NCBI RefSeq assembly: GCF_013204855.1
Contig: NZ_JABMKZ010000033.1
Coordinates: 1-64,000 of the forward strand
Direction of reading: 5' to 3'
DNA: 64,000 bases
From: Paenibacillus alba
GTDB taxonomy: Bacteria > Bacillota > Bacilli > Paenibacillales > NBRC-103111
Shown here: piece after piece, positions 1-7,732 of the stretch
How the letters are laid out: every line of letters starts with the position of its first letter
Numbering within the stretch: the stretch's first letter is position 1
Notes under the pieces: generated by a model
Seen by the model: only the letters and a program-made list of their open reading frames with translations
The model's database searches: none
Told to the model about the DNA's origin: nothing
Position numbers and translations under genes: made by a program

Positions 1-273
1 TTTAATAATCGAAGTCAAGGCAAAGTATCCAATTCAACCTCTTTTAGGTTCTGGATCTATTTGCTTCGAGATAGGGATGGGGCCTAGTTCGCACATGTAA
101 GCTTCAATGCAAAGCTATTGCACTATCGCAGGTTTTTTGAACCAGTAGCGTTTCCGAGCCCATCAAGGTCAGCTGAATACGCTGAGAAACGTGGAACTAA
201 AGGTTATCGCAAAGAGATTTTCAAGAAATTGTGAAAAAAATAAAAGTTTTTGAAGAAAAGTGAGGCCAGCATA

Positions 274-336
274 TTGACATATTAACTGAGAATGGTTATC
301 ATTCAAAGTGTTAAATGCAAATGAAAATCATTCTCA
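274..336 (+). promoter_or_regulatory. Promoter with two Fur-box-like operators
   Basis: A sigma-A-like promoter TTGACA (274-279), 17-nt spacer, TATCAT (297-302) is overlapped by TGAGAAT-G-GTTATCA (287-301), which matches the 7-1-7 Fur motif at 12-13 of 15 positions. A second site, TGAAAAT-C-ATTCTCA (322-336), lies just downstream. Both sit where a bound repressor would block initiation. With a flavodoxin downstream, iron-dependent repression by Fur is the natural reading. Bases 1-270 hold no convincing gene, only one CCTGCA-type repeat near 105-138. Confidence 0.8.
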
Positions 337-370
337 ATATAATTTCGATAAGAGGAGGGAGTTTTGCAGC

Positions 371-547
371 ATGGGCCTTCTGTATGAACTTGTGAAAAAA
401 AAGGGCTCTGCTCGAAAAGAGCAGCGGAAGGATTCGCAAAAGCCATTACATAGCAAAAATGAACATGAACTACTGACATTATGTGTATTACAAGCGGATG
501 AGTTGCTATTTAAAGAAACTGAAATCATAACCAATAGGGGGAAGTAA
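371..547 (+). CDS. Small basic hypothetical protein, first gene of the Fur-type operon (58 aa)
   Basis: The ATG at 371 is preceded by AAGAGGAGGGA with about 10 nt spacing, so I prefer it to the ATG at 308, which has no site and lies inside the operator region. The product is 58 residues, lysine-rich at the N-terminus (VKKKGSARKEQRKDS) and with no membrane segment. It ends one base before the flavodoxin start, so the two are almost certainly co-transcribed. I do not recognise the family. Small basic proteins under Fur (FbpA/B/C of Bacillus subtilis) act in iron sparing; similarity in size, charge and position is the only link, so a shared role is speculation. Confidence 0.6.
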   Translation: MGLLYELVKKKGSARKEQRKDSQKPLHSKNEHELLTLCVLQADELLFKETEIITNRGK

Positions 548-548
548 G

Positions 549-995
549 ATGAGTAAAGTAATTATCGTATTTGCAAGCATGACAGGTAACACCGAAGAGA
601 TGGCGGAGGCAATCGCTGAAGGCGTGAAAGAGGCGGGCATCGAGCCTGTTGTGAAGAATGTTATTGATACGAGTGCTGCTGAGATTACAGGCTATGACGG
701 CATTATTCTAGGCTCTTACACGTGGGGGGATGGAGATTTGGCTGATGATTTCCTCGATTTTTACGATGAGATGGATGATATTCAATTAGACGGGAAAAAG
801 TCAGCGGTTTTCGGATCTTGTGATTCTTCCTATTCCGAATATGGGGCTGCGGTTGATACGTTGATTACGAAGCTGAAAGAGCTGGGCTCGGAAGTGACGC
901 TGGAAGGCTTGAAGGTAGAATTGTCTCCATCGAAGGATGACAAGGAAATTTGTCGACAATTTGGTCAACAATTCGTGCAAACGCTGGGCGTGTAG
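549..995 (+). CDS. fld: Flavodoxin, short-chain type
   Basis: A 148-residue FMN protein that carries low-potential electrons in the cytoplasm and replaces ferredoxin when iron is scarce. The N-terminal phosphate-binding loop SMTGNT (residues 10-15) is intact. W59 in TWGDGDL and Y98 in SYSEYG stand where aromatic residues sandwich the isoalloxazine ring. The length fits the short-chain class, and the protein is acidic as expected. It is the second gene of an operon behind a promoter with two Fur-like boxes, matching the known iron-starvation induction of flavodoxins. The start is well placed behind GGGGGAAGTAAG. Confidence 0.95.
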   Translation: MSKVIIVFASMTGNTEEMAEAIAEGVKEAGIEPVVKNVIDTSAAEITGYDGIILGSYTWGDGDLADDFLDFYDEMDDIQLDGKKSAVFGSCDSSYSEYGAAVDTLITKLKELGSEVTLEGLKVELSPSKDDKEICRQFGQQFVQTLGV

Positions 996-1017
996 CCCAA
1001 GAAACCGAGAATTCATA

Positions 1018-1728
1018 ATGAACATACATAGAGAAGAGAATCTTGTGACCGCGCCGCTGCTTGCCGATTATCAACTCGAAAGCTGGCTGCACGCCAGCCA
1101 TTCGCAGCTCAGCCATGCTTCTACGCAGGAAACAGATTGGCAGCAGCTCACTCAATATGCCGCATATCACGTCATTAATGAATGGTATTCGCTGCCTGCC
1201 AAGCTGCGAACACAGCAGAAGCTAAACGAACTGTTTGAGCGTCGATGGACGAACAAAGTGCATGTGTTCAGCTCGCCGGAGTTTTATCGGGATGTCAAGC
1301 GCATCGTGACAGCTCATCTCTTTGGCTTTCTGTCAGACACCAACAAGTTGGAAACACCGCTGATGCTGTTCGAGAATATGAACGTCTATGTCAAGGAGCT
1401 GGATATTAGGCTGTCCATGATCATTCAAGTGATGGAGCCATCCGAGCGCTCCTTCCATATCCATAAATATGTGATGAATCCGTGCCAAGCGGCGTTGGAG
1501 TTATTTACCCATATGTCCGTCATATTCTGCTATGAAGCATTCGGGCAGCTTCCGGAACAACTGTACATTTATCGATTAATGAGCGGCGAAAGGCAAAGCC
1601 TAGCCGCAAGGGATTACAATCTGAGCCAATCAATGGATTATCTCCGACTTGTGAAAGAGGTCTATATGGAAAGCAGATCTTGTTCGTGCTGTTCACCCGC
1701 AGCTAGTTCCGGACGCATTATCATGTAA
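1018..1728 (+). CDS. Hypothetical protein with C-terminal CSCC motif (236 aa)
   Basis: The ATG at 1018 lies 22 nt after the flavodoxin stop; the longer frame upstream overlaps flavodoxin and is less likely. The protein is alpha-helical in composition and lacks a signal peptide or membrane segments. A run of conserved-looking aromatic and charged residues (HVINEWYSLPAKLR, then LNELFERRW) fills residues 45-75. The C-terminus carries a cysteine cluster SCSCC, which could bind metal or an iron-sulfur centre. I do not recognise the family. Its place between flavodoxin and a propeller-like protein in a Fur-type operon suggests an iron- or redox-related role, which is inference only. Confidence 0.6.
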   Translation: MNIHREENLVTAPLLADYQLESWLHASHSQLSHASTQETDWQQLTQYAAYHVINEWYSLPAKLRTQQKLNELFERRWTNKVHVFSSPEFYRDVKRIVTAHLFGFLSDTNKLETPLMLFENMNVYVKELDIRLSMIIQVMEPSERSFHIHKYVMNPCQAALELFTHMSVIFCYEAFGQLPEQLYIYRLMSGERQSLAARDYNLSQSMDYLRLVKEVYMESRSCSCCSPAASSGRIIM

Positions 1729-1745
1729 CAAGTAGGAGGAGCTTC

Positions 1746-2579
1746 ATGGATTCAAATCAGTTATGGCATTCCACGAATGATATGCTGCCGCTTCGATTTT
1801 CAACCTTAGCTGCTTCGAACGACGGTATTTTATTCGCTGGAACGTGGGGGGCGGGCGTGTATCAATATACCGCCCTTCGCTCTTGGGAGAGCATTTCCCA
1901 GGGGCTGCCTGAAGGCATTTTAATTTTGAGGCTGGATTGGGTAGACGCGCAATTATTTGCTTCTACGAATCATGGTCATTTCCGTTTGGAGGATGATGTG
2001 TGGCAGTCTACAGCCATGCGTGAACCCTGCTACCGGACGGTAAGTTGGGGAGATCGGTTTGTTTTAACCGAAAGTGGTTTAAAGTGTGGAAGTGATGGGA
2101 ACTGGATTTCGGTTGCTTATCCGGGTAAGAACACCTTTGATCTTCTGGTTACGCCGAATTTTCTGTTCCTTGGCTACGAGGATGGGATCGCTTATTATGA
2201 TGTGTTTATGAGCGAATGGTTGGCGATTCCCATCGATCATCCTGTTACCAGCTTGGCGGTATATAATCAAATGCTGCTAGGGACAACAGACGATGGCGGT
2301 CTGATTATGGGAAATAAAAAAGGCGGTTTTCAACAGGTATGGTTTGAAGGAAAGTTTATTCATCGTTTAGTCACCCATCAGGGGGATGTTTATGCTTGCG
2401 CAAATACTGGCATTTATAAAGTATCTGATTTCAGAGGCAGTATTTGCCTTCGATCCATGGGGATAGAGGCTTCTGTGACGGATTTCCTCATCTGGAACAA
2501 TATGATGTTTATTGCCACCTTGGATGCTGGAATCCGCTATAGTACGATGAATAGATCAGGGTTTCAAAGCAATTTATGA
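1746..2579 (+). CDS. Beta-propeller-like hypothetical protein (277 aa)
   Basis: Repeating units of about 40 residues of the type 'hydrophobic strand, G(T/S)xxGG(V/I)Y' recur (for example FAGTWGAGVYQY, LFASTNHGHFRL, LGTTDDGGLIMG, YACANTGIYKV, FIATLDAGIRYS), the pattern of a six- or seven-bladed propeller. There is no signal peptide, so it is probably cytoplasmic. It starts 17 nt after the preceding stop, with RBS AGTAGGAGG, and closes the flavodoxin operon. No catalytic residues can be assigned. A scaffold or interaction role is the default guess for this fold. Confidence 0.6.
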   Translation: MDSNQLWHSTNDMLPLRFSTLAASNDGILFAGTWGAGVYQYTALRSWESISQGLPEGILILRLDWVDAQLFASTNHGHFRLEDDVWQSTAMREPCYRTVSWGDRFVLTESGLKCGSDGNWISVAYPGKNTFDLLVTPNFLFLGYEDGIAYYDVFMSEWLAIPIDHPVTSLAVYNQMLLGTTDDGGLIMGNKKGGFQQVWFEGKFIHRLVTHQGDVYACANTGIYKVSDFRGSICLRSMGIEASVTDFLIWNNMMFIATLDAGIRYSTMNRSGFQSNL

Positions 2580-2692
2580 ATGCAATTGGAAGAGCCTATA
2601 GGCTTGCTAGTTTCTTGATGAAACGGCAGCTCATAGGTTCTATTTGGCTTTTGATAAAAAAAGACCGCGAGTCCCGCCATGAAATCTTCTTA

Positions 2693-2721
2693 TTGACTTC
2701 GAGTGCGCTCTAACATATAAA
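2693..2721 (+). promoter_or_regulatory. MerR-type autoregulated promoter
   Basis: TTGACT (2693-2698) and TATAAA (2716-2721) flank an imperfect inverted repeat TTCGAG-TGCG-CTCTAA (2698-2713). MerR-family activators of aldo/keto reductase and aldehyde-stress genes bind such repeats between the -35 and -10 boxes. The adjacent gene is a MerR regulator, so autoregulation is likely. Confidence 0.6.
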
Positions 2722-2750
2722 GTAAGTGATAATAGTGAGGGGGCCTCTTC

Positions 2751-3140
2751 ATGATTGAAATGGAATTAACGATTCAGCAGGTGGCGGCAAAAACGGGACT
2801 TAGTGCACATACGCTGCGTTATTATGAAAAGGTTGGCTTAATGGAGCCTATTTGCCGTGCAGCGAATGGTCATCGTTCCTATCAATCTCATGACCTTGAA
2901 TGGATCAACCTGTTGATGCATTTGCGCACGACTGGCATGCCGATCGCCGATATGCAGCGTTTTGCGGAGATGATGCGCCAAGGGGATCGAGGGATTGGAC
3001 AACGAAGACAATTGCTGGAAGAACATGAACAAAAGCTGCTTGTTCAGGTCAAGGAGCTGCAGGATACTCTGAGCGTACTGCGGGATAAGATCACCTATTA
3101 CAGAGCTTGGGAGGATCAGCAGCCTCACTTGGCCGACTAG
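2751..3140 (+). CDS. MerR family transcriptional regulator
   Basis: The N-terminal helix-turn-helix and wing are clear: TIQQVAAKTGLSAHTLRYYE at residues 6-25, then a region matching the wing consensus. A coiled-coil dimerisation helix follows (residues 85-125, LLEEHEQKLL...LQDTLSVLRDKI). There is no C-terminal metal- or drug-binding domain, which is typical of the AdhR/YhdM-like subgroup controlling aldehyde and oxidoreductase genes. It begins after GTGAGGGGG. The aldo/keto reductase starts 26 nt after its stop and is the likely target, regulated together with the merR gene from the upstream promoter. Confidence 0.9.
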   Translation: MIEMELTIQQVAAKTGLSAHTLRYYEKVGLMEPICRAANGHRSYQSHDLEWINLLMHLRTTGMPIADMQRFAEMMRQGDRGIGQRRQLLEEHEQKLLVQVKELQDTLSVLRDKITYYRAWEDQQPHLAD

Positions 3141-3166
3141 GAGATATATTGGAGGAGGTTGGTTCC

Positions 3167-4120
3167 ATGCTTCAGCTGCCTTTAGGAATGACAGGCTTGA
3201 AAGTAAGTGCAATCGTGCTGGGATGTCTAAACTTTGAATCACGAACAGATAAATCTACATCGTATCGTTTGCTGGATCAATATCAGGATGCTGGCGGAAC
3301 TTCTTTGGACACGTCGAATAACTATGCTTTCTGGAACGAAGGCTGCCAAGGTGGAGAGAGTGAAAAGCTGCTTGGCCAATGGATGAAGGAACGCGGCAAT
3401 CGAGACCGTATGTTTGTGGCGACCAAGGTGGGAGCAAAGCCATCTTTTCCAGGCGGAGGATTTGAAAATATGGAAGGCTTAGGCCATAAAACGATTGAAA
3501 AAGCGATTGATGAAAGTCTGTTGCGGCTGGGAACGGATTATATTGATTTGTATTACAGCCATATTGATGATGGAGAGACGCCGTTAGAAGAAACGTTAGA
3601 GGTTATGAACCGCCTCGTACGAGCGGGTAAGGTTCGGGCGCTCGGTTGCAGCAATCACCGATTGTCTCGTTTGCAAGAAGCAAGGCGCATTAGTCAAGCT
3701 CATAATTGGGCGGCCTATTCTTGCATACAACAACGTTATACGTATATTCGTCCGAATTCGGCTGCTGATTTTGGCGTGCAGGTAAGTGTGGATGAAGAGC
3801 TGTTAAGCTATTGCCAAAGCACACAGGATGTTTCGCTGCTTGCCTACTCCCCATTGCTGAATGGGGCATATACTCGAAGTGAGGCGCTTCTCCCTGCTCA
3901 ATACCAAGGACCTCAGACAATAAGTAAACTAAAGGTTTTGAAAGAAGTGGCAAGCGAGACGGAGGGAACTGTGAATCAAATTGTCCTAGCATGGATGCTT
4001 CAAGGAGCCCCTACGGCCATTCCGCTAATTGCGGCCAGTAATCCGGGGCAATTGCAGGAGAATTTAGGTTCACTGAACATTCGTTTGACGCAGGATCAGC
4101 TGGAACGGCTAAATGCGTGA
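3167..4120 (+). CDS. Aldo/keto reductase
   Basis: An NAD(P)H-dependent reductase of the TIM-barrel AKR superfamily, 317 residues. The start at 3167 follows GGAGGAGGTTGGTTCC. The catalytic tetrad is visible: Asp in SLDTSNNY, Tyr in the same motif, Lys in VATKVG and His in YYSHIDDG. LGCSNHRLSRL and the C-terminal IPLIAASNPGQL segment fit cofactor-binding elements. It is co-transcribed with the MerR regulator upstream, so reactive carbonyls or a related stress are plausible inducers and substrates; the true substrate cannot be read from sequence. Confidence 0.9.
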   Translation: MLQLPLGMTGLKVSAIVLGCLNFESRTDKSTSYRLLDQYQDAGGTSLDTSNNYAFWNEGCQGGESEKLLGQWMKERGNRDRMFVATKVGAKPSFPGGGFENMEGLGHKTIEKAIDESLLRLGTDYIDLYYSHIDDGETPLEETLEVMNRLVRAGKVRALGCSNHRLSRLQEARRISQAHNWAAYSCIQQRYTYIRPNSAADFGVQVSVDEELLSYCQSTQDVSLLAYSPLLNGAYTRSEALLPAQYQGPQTISKLKVLKEVASETEGTVNQIVLAWMLQGAPTAIPLIAASNPGQLQENLGSLNIRLTQDQLERLNA

Positions 4121-4176
4121 CATAGGTGGAACGTGGAGAAGACTATAGTTCGTTCAATGAAAGGAGCAGTGCGCTT

Positions 4177-4845
4177 TTGAAAAGAATGATATTTCGGGCA
4201 CAGTGGAAAGAAGGGCAAGAAGATGCGGGCTTGAAGCAGTTAAAAGATACCTCTGTGGCACAAAAGCTAATTGATGATGGCGATCTCATGACGGTGGCAG
4301 CGTTCACCTGGCTTAATCATATTTTCCTTTATTACGAATGCATACAGCAAGAATTGCAACCCGAAGCGCTGTTTGAAACGCTTGGCGCTTGCCTCGAGGA
4401 CTGGCCTGGGAAGTCCAGCAAAAGAAAATGGATGCCGATGATCGACGTGTTTCATTTCAACGAGCCAGTCAGCTATGAGCATTGGCTTCGTAAAGAGCCT
4501 GTGGAACGCAGGGTGGGTAGAGTTGCCCATCTCAATCCGGACATGATTCCAAGTTATATGTATTATCATTATCAGCTGCAGGAAGAGCGGGCATTCTTGG
4601 GGGATAAATATGAGATTATTGCGCTGCATGACAATCTCATGTTCGGCTATCAAGAGTTTCCGAAGGTTATCGAACAGCCGCTGACGACGCCCAAATTAAC
4701 TACGTCGGGGACGCCGGAGAACTGGAACGACTCCCGGATGGATCTTCATTTCCAGCCATGGGCGGACGGACATCTGTATTTCAAGCCTATTGAAGCTGTG
4801 TTTGCGCTATATGGCGGCGGGTCCAAGAGACCAGCAGCTTTGTAA
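4177..4845 (+). CDS. Conserved hypothetical protein (about 222 aa)
   Basis: The frame is open from 4126, but the best ribosome site (AAAGGAGC at 4160-4167) points to TTG at 4177 or ATG at 4186. The product is soluble and rich in aromatic residues (YYECIQQE, SYMYYHYQLQEE, HFQPWADGHLYF). It looks like two similar halves, each starting with a beta strand and carrying a histidine-aromatic stretch, which recalls dimeric alpha/beta-barrel (mutarotase-like) proteins; this is weak. It follows the aldo/keto reductase by about 56 nt and is probably in the same transcript. I do not recognise the family. Confidence 0.6.
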   Translation: MKRMIFRAQWKEGQEDAGLKQLKDTSVAQKLIDDGDLMTVAAFTWLNHIFLYYECIQQELQPEALFETLGACLEDWPGKSSKRKWMPMIDVFHFNEPVSYEHWLRKEPVERRVGRVAHLNPDMIPSYMYYHYQLQEERAFLGDKYEIIALHDNLMFGYQEFPKVIEQPLTTPKLTTSGTPENWNDSRMDLHFQPWADGHLYFKPIEAVFALYGGGSKRPAAL

Positions 4846-4868
4846 ACCGCGCATGTTGTTCTACGACG

Positions 4869-4898
4869 GAACGAGGCTCACGAGTCCTCGTTCTATTT
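4869..4898. terminator. Hairpin between convergent genes
   Basis: GAACGAGG (4869-4876) pairs with CCTCGTTC (4886-4893) over a 9-nt loop. It lies between the convergent 4177 and 4893 genes and touches the stop codon of the minus-strand gene. The flanking U tracts are poor, so it may be a weak bidirectional terminator. Confidence 0.5.
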
Positions 4899-5417
4899 CA
4901 CACTCTCGCTGCGATCACGCAATTTCCGATTCGTTTTGTTTAATTGAACAATGCCATAGAAGAGAAGTCCGAATAAGAGGGCATACAAGACCATAAAAGT
5001 ATAATGAATAATATGGTTATTTAAGTTAATGATAAATATCGGAATTTGAGCAGTCATAGCTACAGAAAGTGTGGCAATCTGTCTTTTATTTCGATCAATG
5101 AGAGAATCTACATCCGTATAAATCGCAGGACGCTCCGTCGTATAAGGCATGCTCCATATATACCAGCCATTGGCGGATAACTCGCATTTCCAGCCTGTTT
5201 CTAGGCAAAGGGCTTCATAGGCTTTATCTTTTTTGCCCTGAAAATCTACACAATACCTTACCTTTCGGGGAACCCCCTTCTTAAAATGCATCCGGTAGCC
5301 GTGATATTTGATCTTCACAAGCTGCCAGCCTTGAGCCTCCATGCTCTCCAGCCAATCCTCAATCTTGTCACTGTCCCAGCTTGCCCAGATCTTCGTTATT
5401 TTCTTAATGTCCTCCAT
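4893..5417 (-). CDS. DUF2812 domain-containing membrane protein
   Basis: A 174-residue protein with an N-terminal soluble DUF2812-like domain (KIWASWDSDKIEDWLESMEAQGWQL, a variant of the 'LxxxxxxGWxL' signature, then KKGVPRKVRYCVDF) and two C-terminal membrane segments (about residues 115-160). The chosen ATG at 5417 has GGAGG 9 nt upstream, whereas the longer frame from 5459 lacks one. It overlaps the end of the padR gene by 14 nt, which implies translational coupling. PadR-DUF2812 pairs are common in Firmicutes; the DUF2812 protein's function is unknown. Confidence 0.8.
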   Translation of the reverse strand: MEDIKKITKIWASWDSDKIEDWLESMEAQGWQLVKIKYHGYRMHFKKGVPRKVRYCVDFQGKKDKAYEALCLETGWKCELSANGWYIWSMPYTTERPAIYTDVDSLIDRNKRQIATLSVAMTAQIPIFIINLNNHIIHYTFMVLYALLFGLLFYGIVQLNKTNRKLRDRSESVK

Positions 5418-5742
5418 GTTGGTCATCCTCCATAGATTTGGAATTATGAAACAATTCACTTAATCGTGCTATCTCTTGTGTCAAAATGTTGCGGCCAAGA
5501 GCGGTTATTTGGTACACTTTTCGGCGATCTTCTTCGGCAATAACATGAATCAAAGCATCCTTTTCCATCTTCGAAAGACTTCCGTACAAGGTGCCGGGTC
5601 CTAGCTTGATTCTACCTTTCGTAATTTCTTCCACATGCTGCATAATCCCATACCCGTGGCGGGTTTCTATAAGGGAAAGCAAAATATAATAGGCAGTTTC
5701 TGACATTGGCAAGTAGTTGCGTTGGATCTTATCGTTATTCAT
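5404..5742 (-). CDS. PadR family transcriptional regulator
   Basis: A 112-residue winged-helix repressor. The signature is complete: SETAYYILLSLIETRHGYGIMQHV, then the recognition and wing region LGPGTLYGSLSKMEKDALI and EEDRRKVYQITALG. The C-terminal helix used for dimerisation is short. RBS AGAAGGAGAAACGCC precedes the ATG. It is the first gene of a two-gene minus-strand operon with the DUF2812 membrane protein, and it probably represses its own promoter through the palindrome at 5798-5844. Confidence 0.92.
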   Translation of the reverse strand: MNNDKIQRNYLPMSETAYYILLSLIETRHGYGIMQHVEEITKGRIKLGPGTLYGSLSKMEKDALIHVIAEEDRRKVYQITALGRNILTQEIARLSELFHNSKSMEDDQHGGH

Positions 5743-5797
5743 GGCGTTTCTCCTTCTAGACGGCCTGATGCTTCAGTCGGTCAGTCACGGCTCGTTG

Positions 5798-5854
5798 CAT
5801 CGCGTTGCGATATATCATATAGTGAAGTATATCGCGACGCGATGTAGCTGTCAA
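5798..5854 (-). promoter_or_regulatory. padR promoter with overlapping palindromic operator
   Basis: On the minus strand TTGACA (5854-5849), a 17-nt spacer and TATACT (5831-5826) form a near-consensus sigma-A promoter. Two 17-nt arms, CATCGCGTTGCGATATA (5798-5814) and TATATCGCGACGCGATG (5828-5844), are inverted with one mismatch around a 13-nt centre; one arm fills the spacer and part of the -10 box. A dimeric repressor bound here would shut the promoter, which fits PadR autoregulation. Confidence 0.75.
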
Positions 5855-5985
5855 CACTCAGAAAACACATTTTGTCACAGTAAAGATGCTCTGTACGGCT
5901 TGTTCAAGCAATCTGATCTCCTTGTCATAAGTTTGCTAGATTTCGAATACATAGTAATAGAGTGAATAAGGAGGAGCGCTACTGC

Positions 5986-6573
5986 ATGCTAACTTTAAAA
6001 TCATGGGCAAGTTTTTTTAACAGAGACTCAGTTGATGTTTACCATACGGTTAAAGTTCGCGCGCCTCGTGACTTTTTTAACCGGGCTGAAGTGTTTATTG
6101 AAGACATGAAATACACAACCAACGAAGAACTTGTCGGCGTGAATGTAACGTTCATCGTCAAGCTCTTATTTGATAATTTTCTGGATCGCGTCCGCCAAGG
6201 AAATGATTTGTACGATTATCTGCTCGATTTGAGAGAAAACTACAGTCACTTTTTACAAACAAACTCTGTATTAGCAGACAAGGATGTACAACCCGTACGC
6301 AGTGCTCCTAAGTTTCAATGGACTCTGACTCATCGGATGGGGGATCGAGACTATTTGACTCTCAACATCGGTGTTCATCCTAGAGAAGTGAATCGGATTG
6401 CCGTGTTTTTCGCGGATTGGGATTGTAAATATGAGATATCGCTGGACATGGACTTGAATGAGCTGGTCACTTTATTGTTTATTGAATTCATCAGCGAACT
6501 GAGAAATGGATTCGAGGAAGAGACGAAAAAGGACATTATGACAACCATCCTTGCCAAATGGGAAGAAGATTAG
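5986..6573 (+). CDS. Hypothetical protein (195 aa)
   Basis: ATG at 5986 has AAGGAGG 11 nt upstream; the GTG at 5962 lies before that site and is unlikely. The protein is soluble and has two halves of similar pattern: a beta-rich segment (VYHTVKVRAPRDFFNRAEVFI; LTHRMGDRDYLTLNIGVHPREV) followed by an acidic helical segment with LVGVNVTFIVKLLFDNFLD or LNELVTLLFIEFISELR. This suggests an internal duplication. No catalytic motif or known domain is recognised. It stands alone between the divergent padR operon and a GNAT gene. Confidence 0.6.
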   Translation: MLTLKSWASFFNRDSVDVYHTVKVRAPRDFFNRAEVFIEDMKYTTNEELVGVNVTFIVKLLFDNFLDRVRQGNDLYDYLLDLRENYSHFLQTNSVLADKDVQPVRSAPKFQWTLTHRMGDRDYLTLNIGVHPREVNRIAVFFADWDCKYEISLDMDLNELVTLLFIEFISELRNGFEEETKKDIMTTILAKWEED

Positions 6574-6598
6574 TATGCTGGACAGCATCGCCAATAAA

Positions 6599-6628
6599 TT
6601 GACAGGCAGAAGATGACGATGGTAAAAT
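6599..6628 (+). promoter_or_regulatory. Probable promoter of the GNAT gene
   Basis: TTGACA (6599-6604), 18-nt spacer, TAAAAT (6623-6628). It lies about 60 nt upstream of the GNAT start at 6691. Confidence 0.5.
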
Positions 6629-6690
6629 TGGGTTTATATGCAAGTTTGTCAATCTGAATAGTTAGTAAACGGAAATTTTGGAGGTTCATC

Positions 6691-7197
6691 ATGTTAAACG
6701 AGATAGACATCTTAGAAGCCTCCCCCTCGCAAGTAGACGAGGTTCTTTCGTTGTGGCTGGAAGCAGCACATTGGATGCTGGACAACGGAATTGATCAGTG
6801 GCGGCCGGAGTATTTTAATCGCGAAACCGTATTGGCCTATTTTCATAACAGGCAAATCTTCCTCGTGAAGATGAACGACGAAATTGTAGGAAGCTTTGCT
6901 CTACAATGGTCTGATCCTAGCGTGTGGGGAGATCTGCACAATGAGGAATCAGGCTATTTGCATCGGTTTGTGGTTCGAAGAACACAAGCAGGGCGCAACA
7001 TTGGCCAATACATGCTGAAATGGATTGAGGAATATGTGAAGACTCAGAACAAAAGATATGTGAGGCTTGATTGCATGGCTACGAATGAGGCGTTGAATGG
7101 CTATTATCGCAAACAGAATTTTACATATAGAGGCACATTCCAATTGCAGTCTGGGGAGATTAGCTGGCGAGGCAGTTTATATGAAAAGGAAGTCTAA
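6691..7197 (+). CDS. GNAT family N-acetyltransferase
   Basis: A 168-residue acetyl-CoA-dependent acetyltransferase. The N-terminal ILEASPSQVDEVLSLWLEAAHWM and VGSFALQWSDPSVW segments fit the GNAT fold. The acetyl-CoA pyrophosphate loop is present as LHRFVVRRTQAGRNIGQYML, a form of the (R/Q)xxGx(G/A) motif with R-N-I-G. The C-terminal LDCMATNEALNGYYRKQNF is the usual second motif. Clear RBS TTTGGAGG. Substrate unknown; it has its own promoter and no obvious partner gene. Confidence 0.9.
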   Translation: MLNEIDILEASPSQVDEVLSLWLEAAHWMLDNGIDQWRPEYFNRETVLAYFHNRQIFLVKMNDEIVGSFALQWSDPSVWGDLHNEESGYLHRFVVRRTQAGRNIGQYMLKWIEEYVKTQNKRYVRLDCMATNEALNGYYRKQNFTYRGTFQLQSGEISWRGSLYEKEV

Positions 7198-7222
7198 CTA
7201 GCTAGGCTTCAGGTCCATCAAA

Positions 7223-7423
7223 GATGCATATTCCTGCAAATATGCATCCTTTTCCTCTTGGAAATGGGGGAAATCGGGAAAAGCCTGCGATAATGCATCC
7301 TTTGGAGAGCTTTTTCCGAATTCAGGAAGGAAAAGCTTTATAAGCCTGCATAATCGCAGGCTTTTTGATGATTCCACACGATTCGAGCGAAAAAGCCTGC
7401 ACTTTTGCACTTTTGCAGGCTTT
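7223..7423. repeat. Cluster of CCTGCA-type hairpin repeats
   Basis: The 535 bases between 7197 and 7733 hold no credible gene. They contain GATGCATATT/AATATGCATC (7223-7248, perfect 10-bp arms around CCTGCA), AAGCCTGC/GCAGGC plus a T run (7343-7366, terminator-like) and AAAGCCTGCA/TGCAGGCTTT (7392-7423). The same word set recurs at 37870-38060 and near 105-138. I see no feature in 7430-7700. Confidence 0.7.
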
Positions 7424-7732
7424 AGCTTGAGGGCGCTGGCTGGCTGGAATCTTGCTGAAGCTGGAAGATTGCTCCAAAGGGTGCTTTGTTAGGCTCTGTT
7501 AAAGAGTAGCTGCTATTAATGAAGTAGGCTGCATCCGCGGGAAAATCAGCTGAGCCTGCCAAAAAGGATGTCTCTCATTAGTAAAATGGAGGTACTACCA
7601 ACCCCATAGTTTCTTTTGAAAATGCCTATTTTTTTATCTGACATTCATGTTCCACACGAGCAATTCATGATACGATGTTGGAATGTGAAGGTTCGTGATA
7701 TATGATGAAGGTAGAAGGGTAGGCGACCATAA

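Noticed and set aside
88..234. Open frame that could be the tail of a degraded gene
   Set aside because: No start, no recognised domain, and it overlaps a CCTGCA-type repeat.
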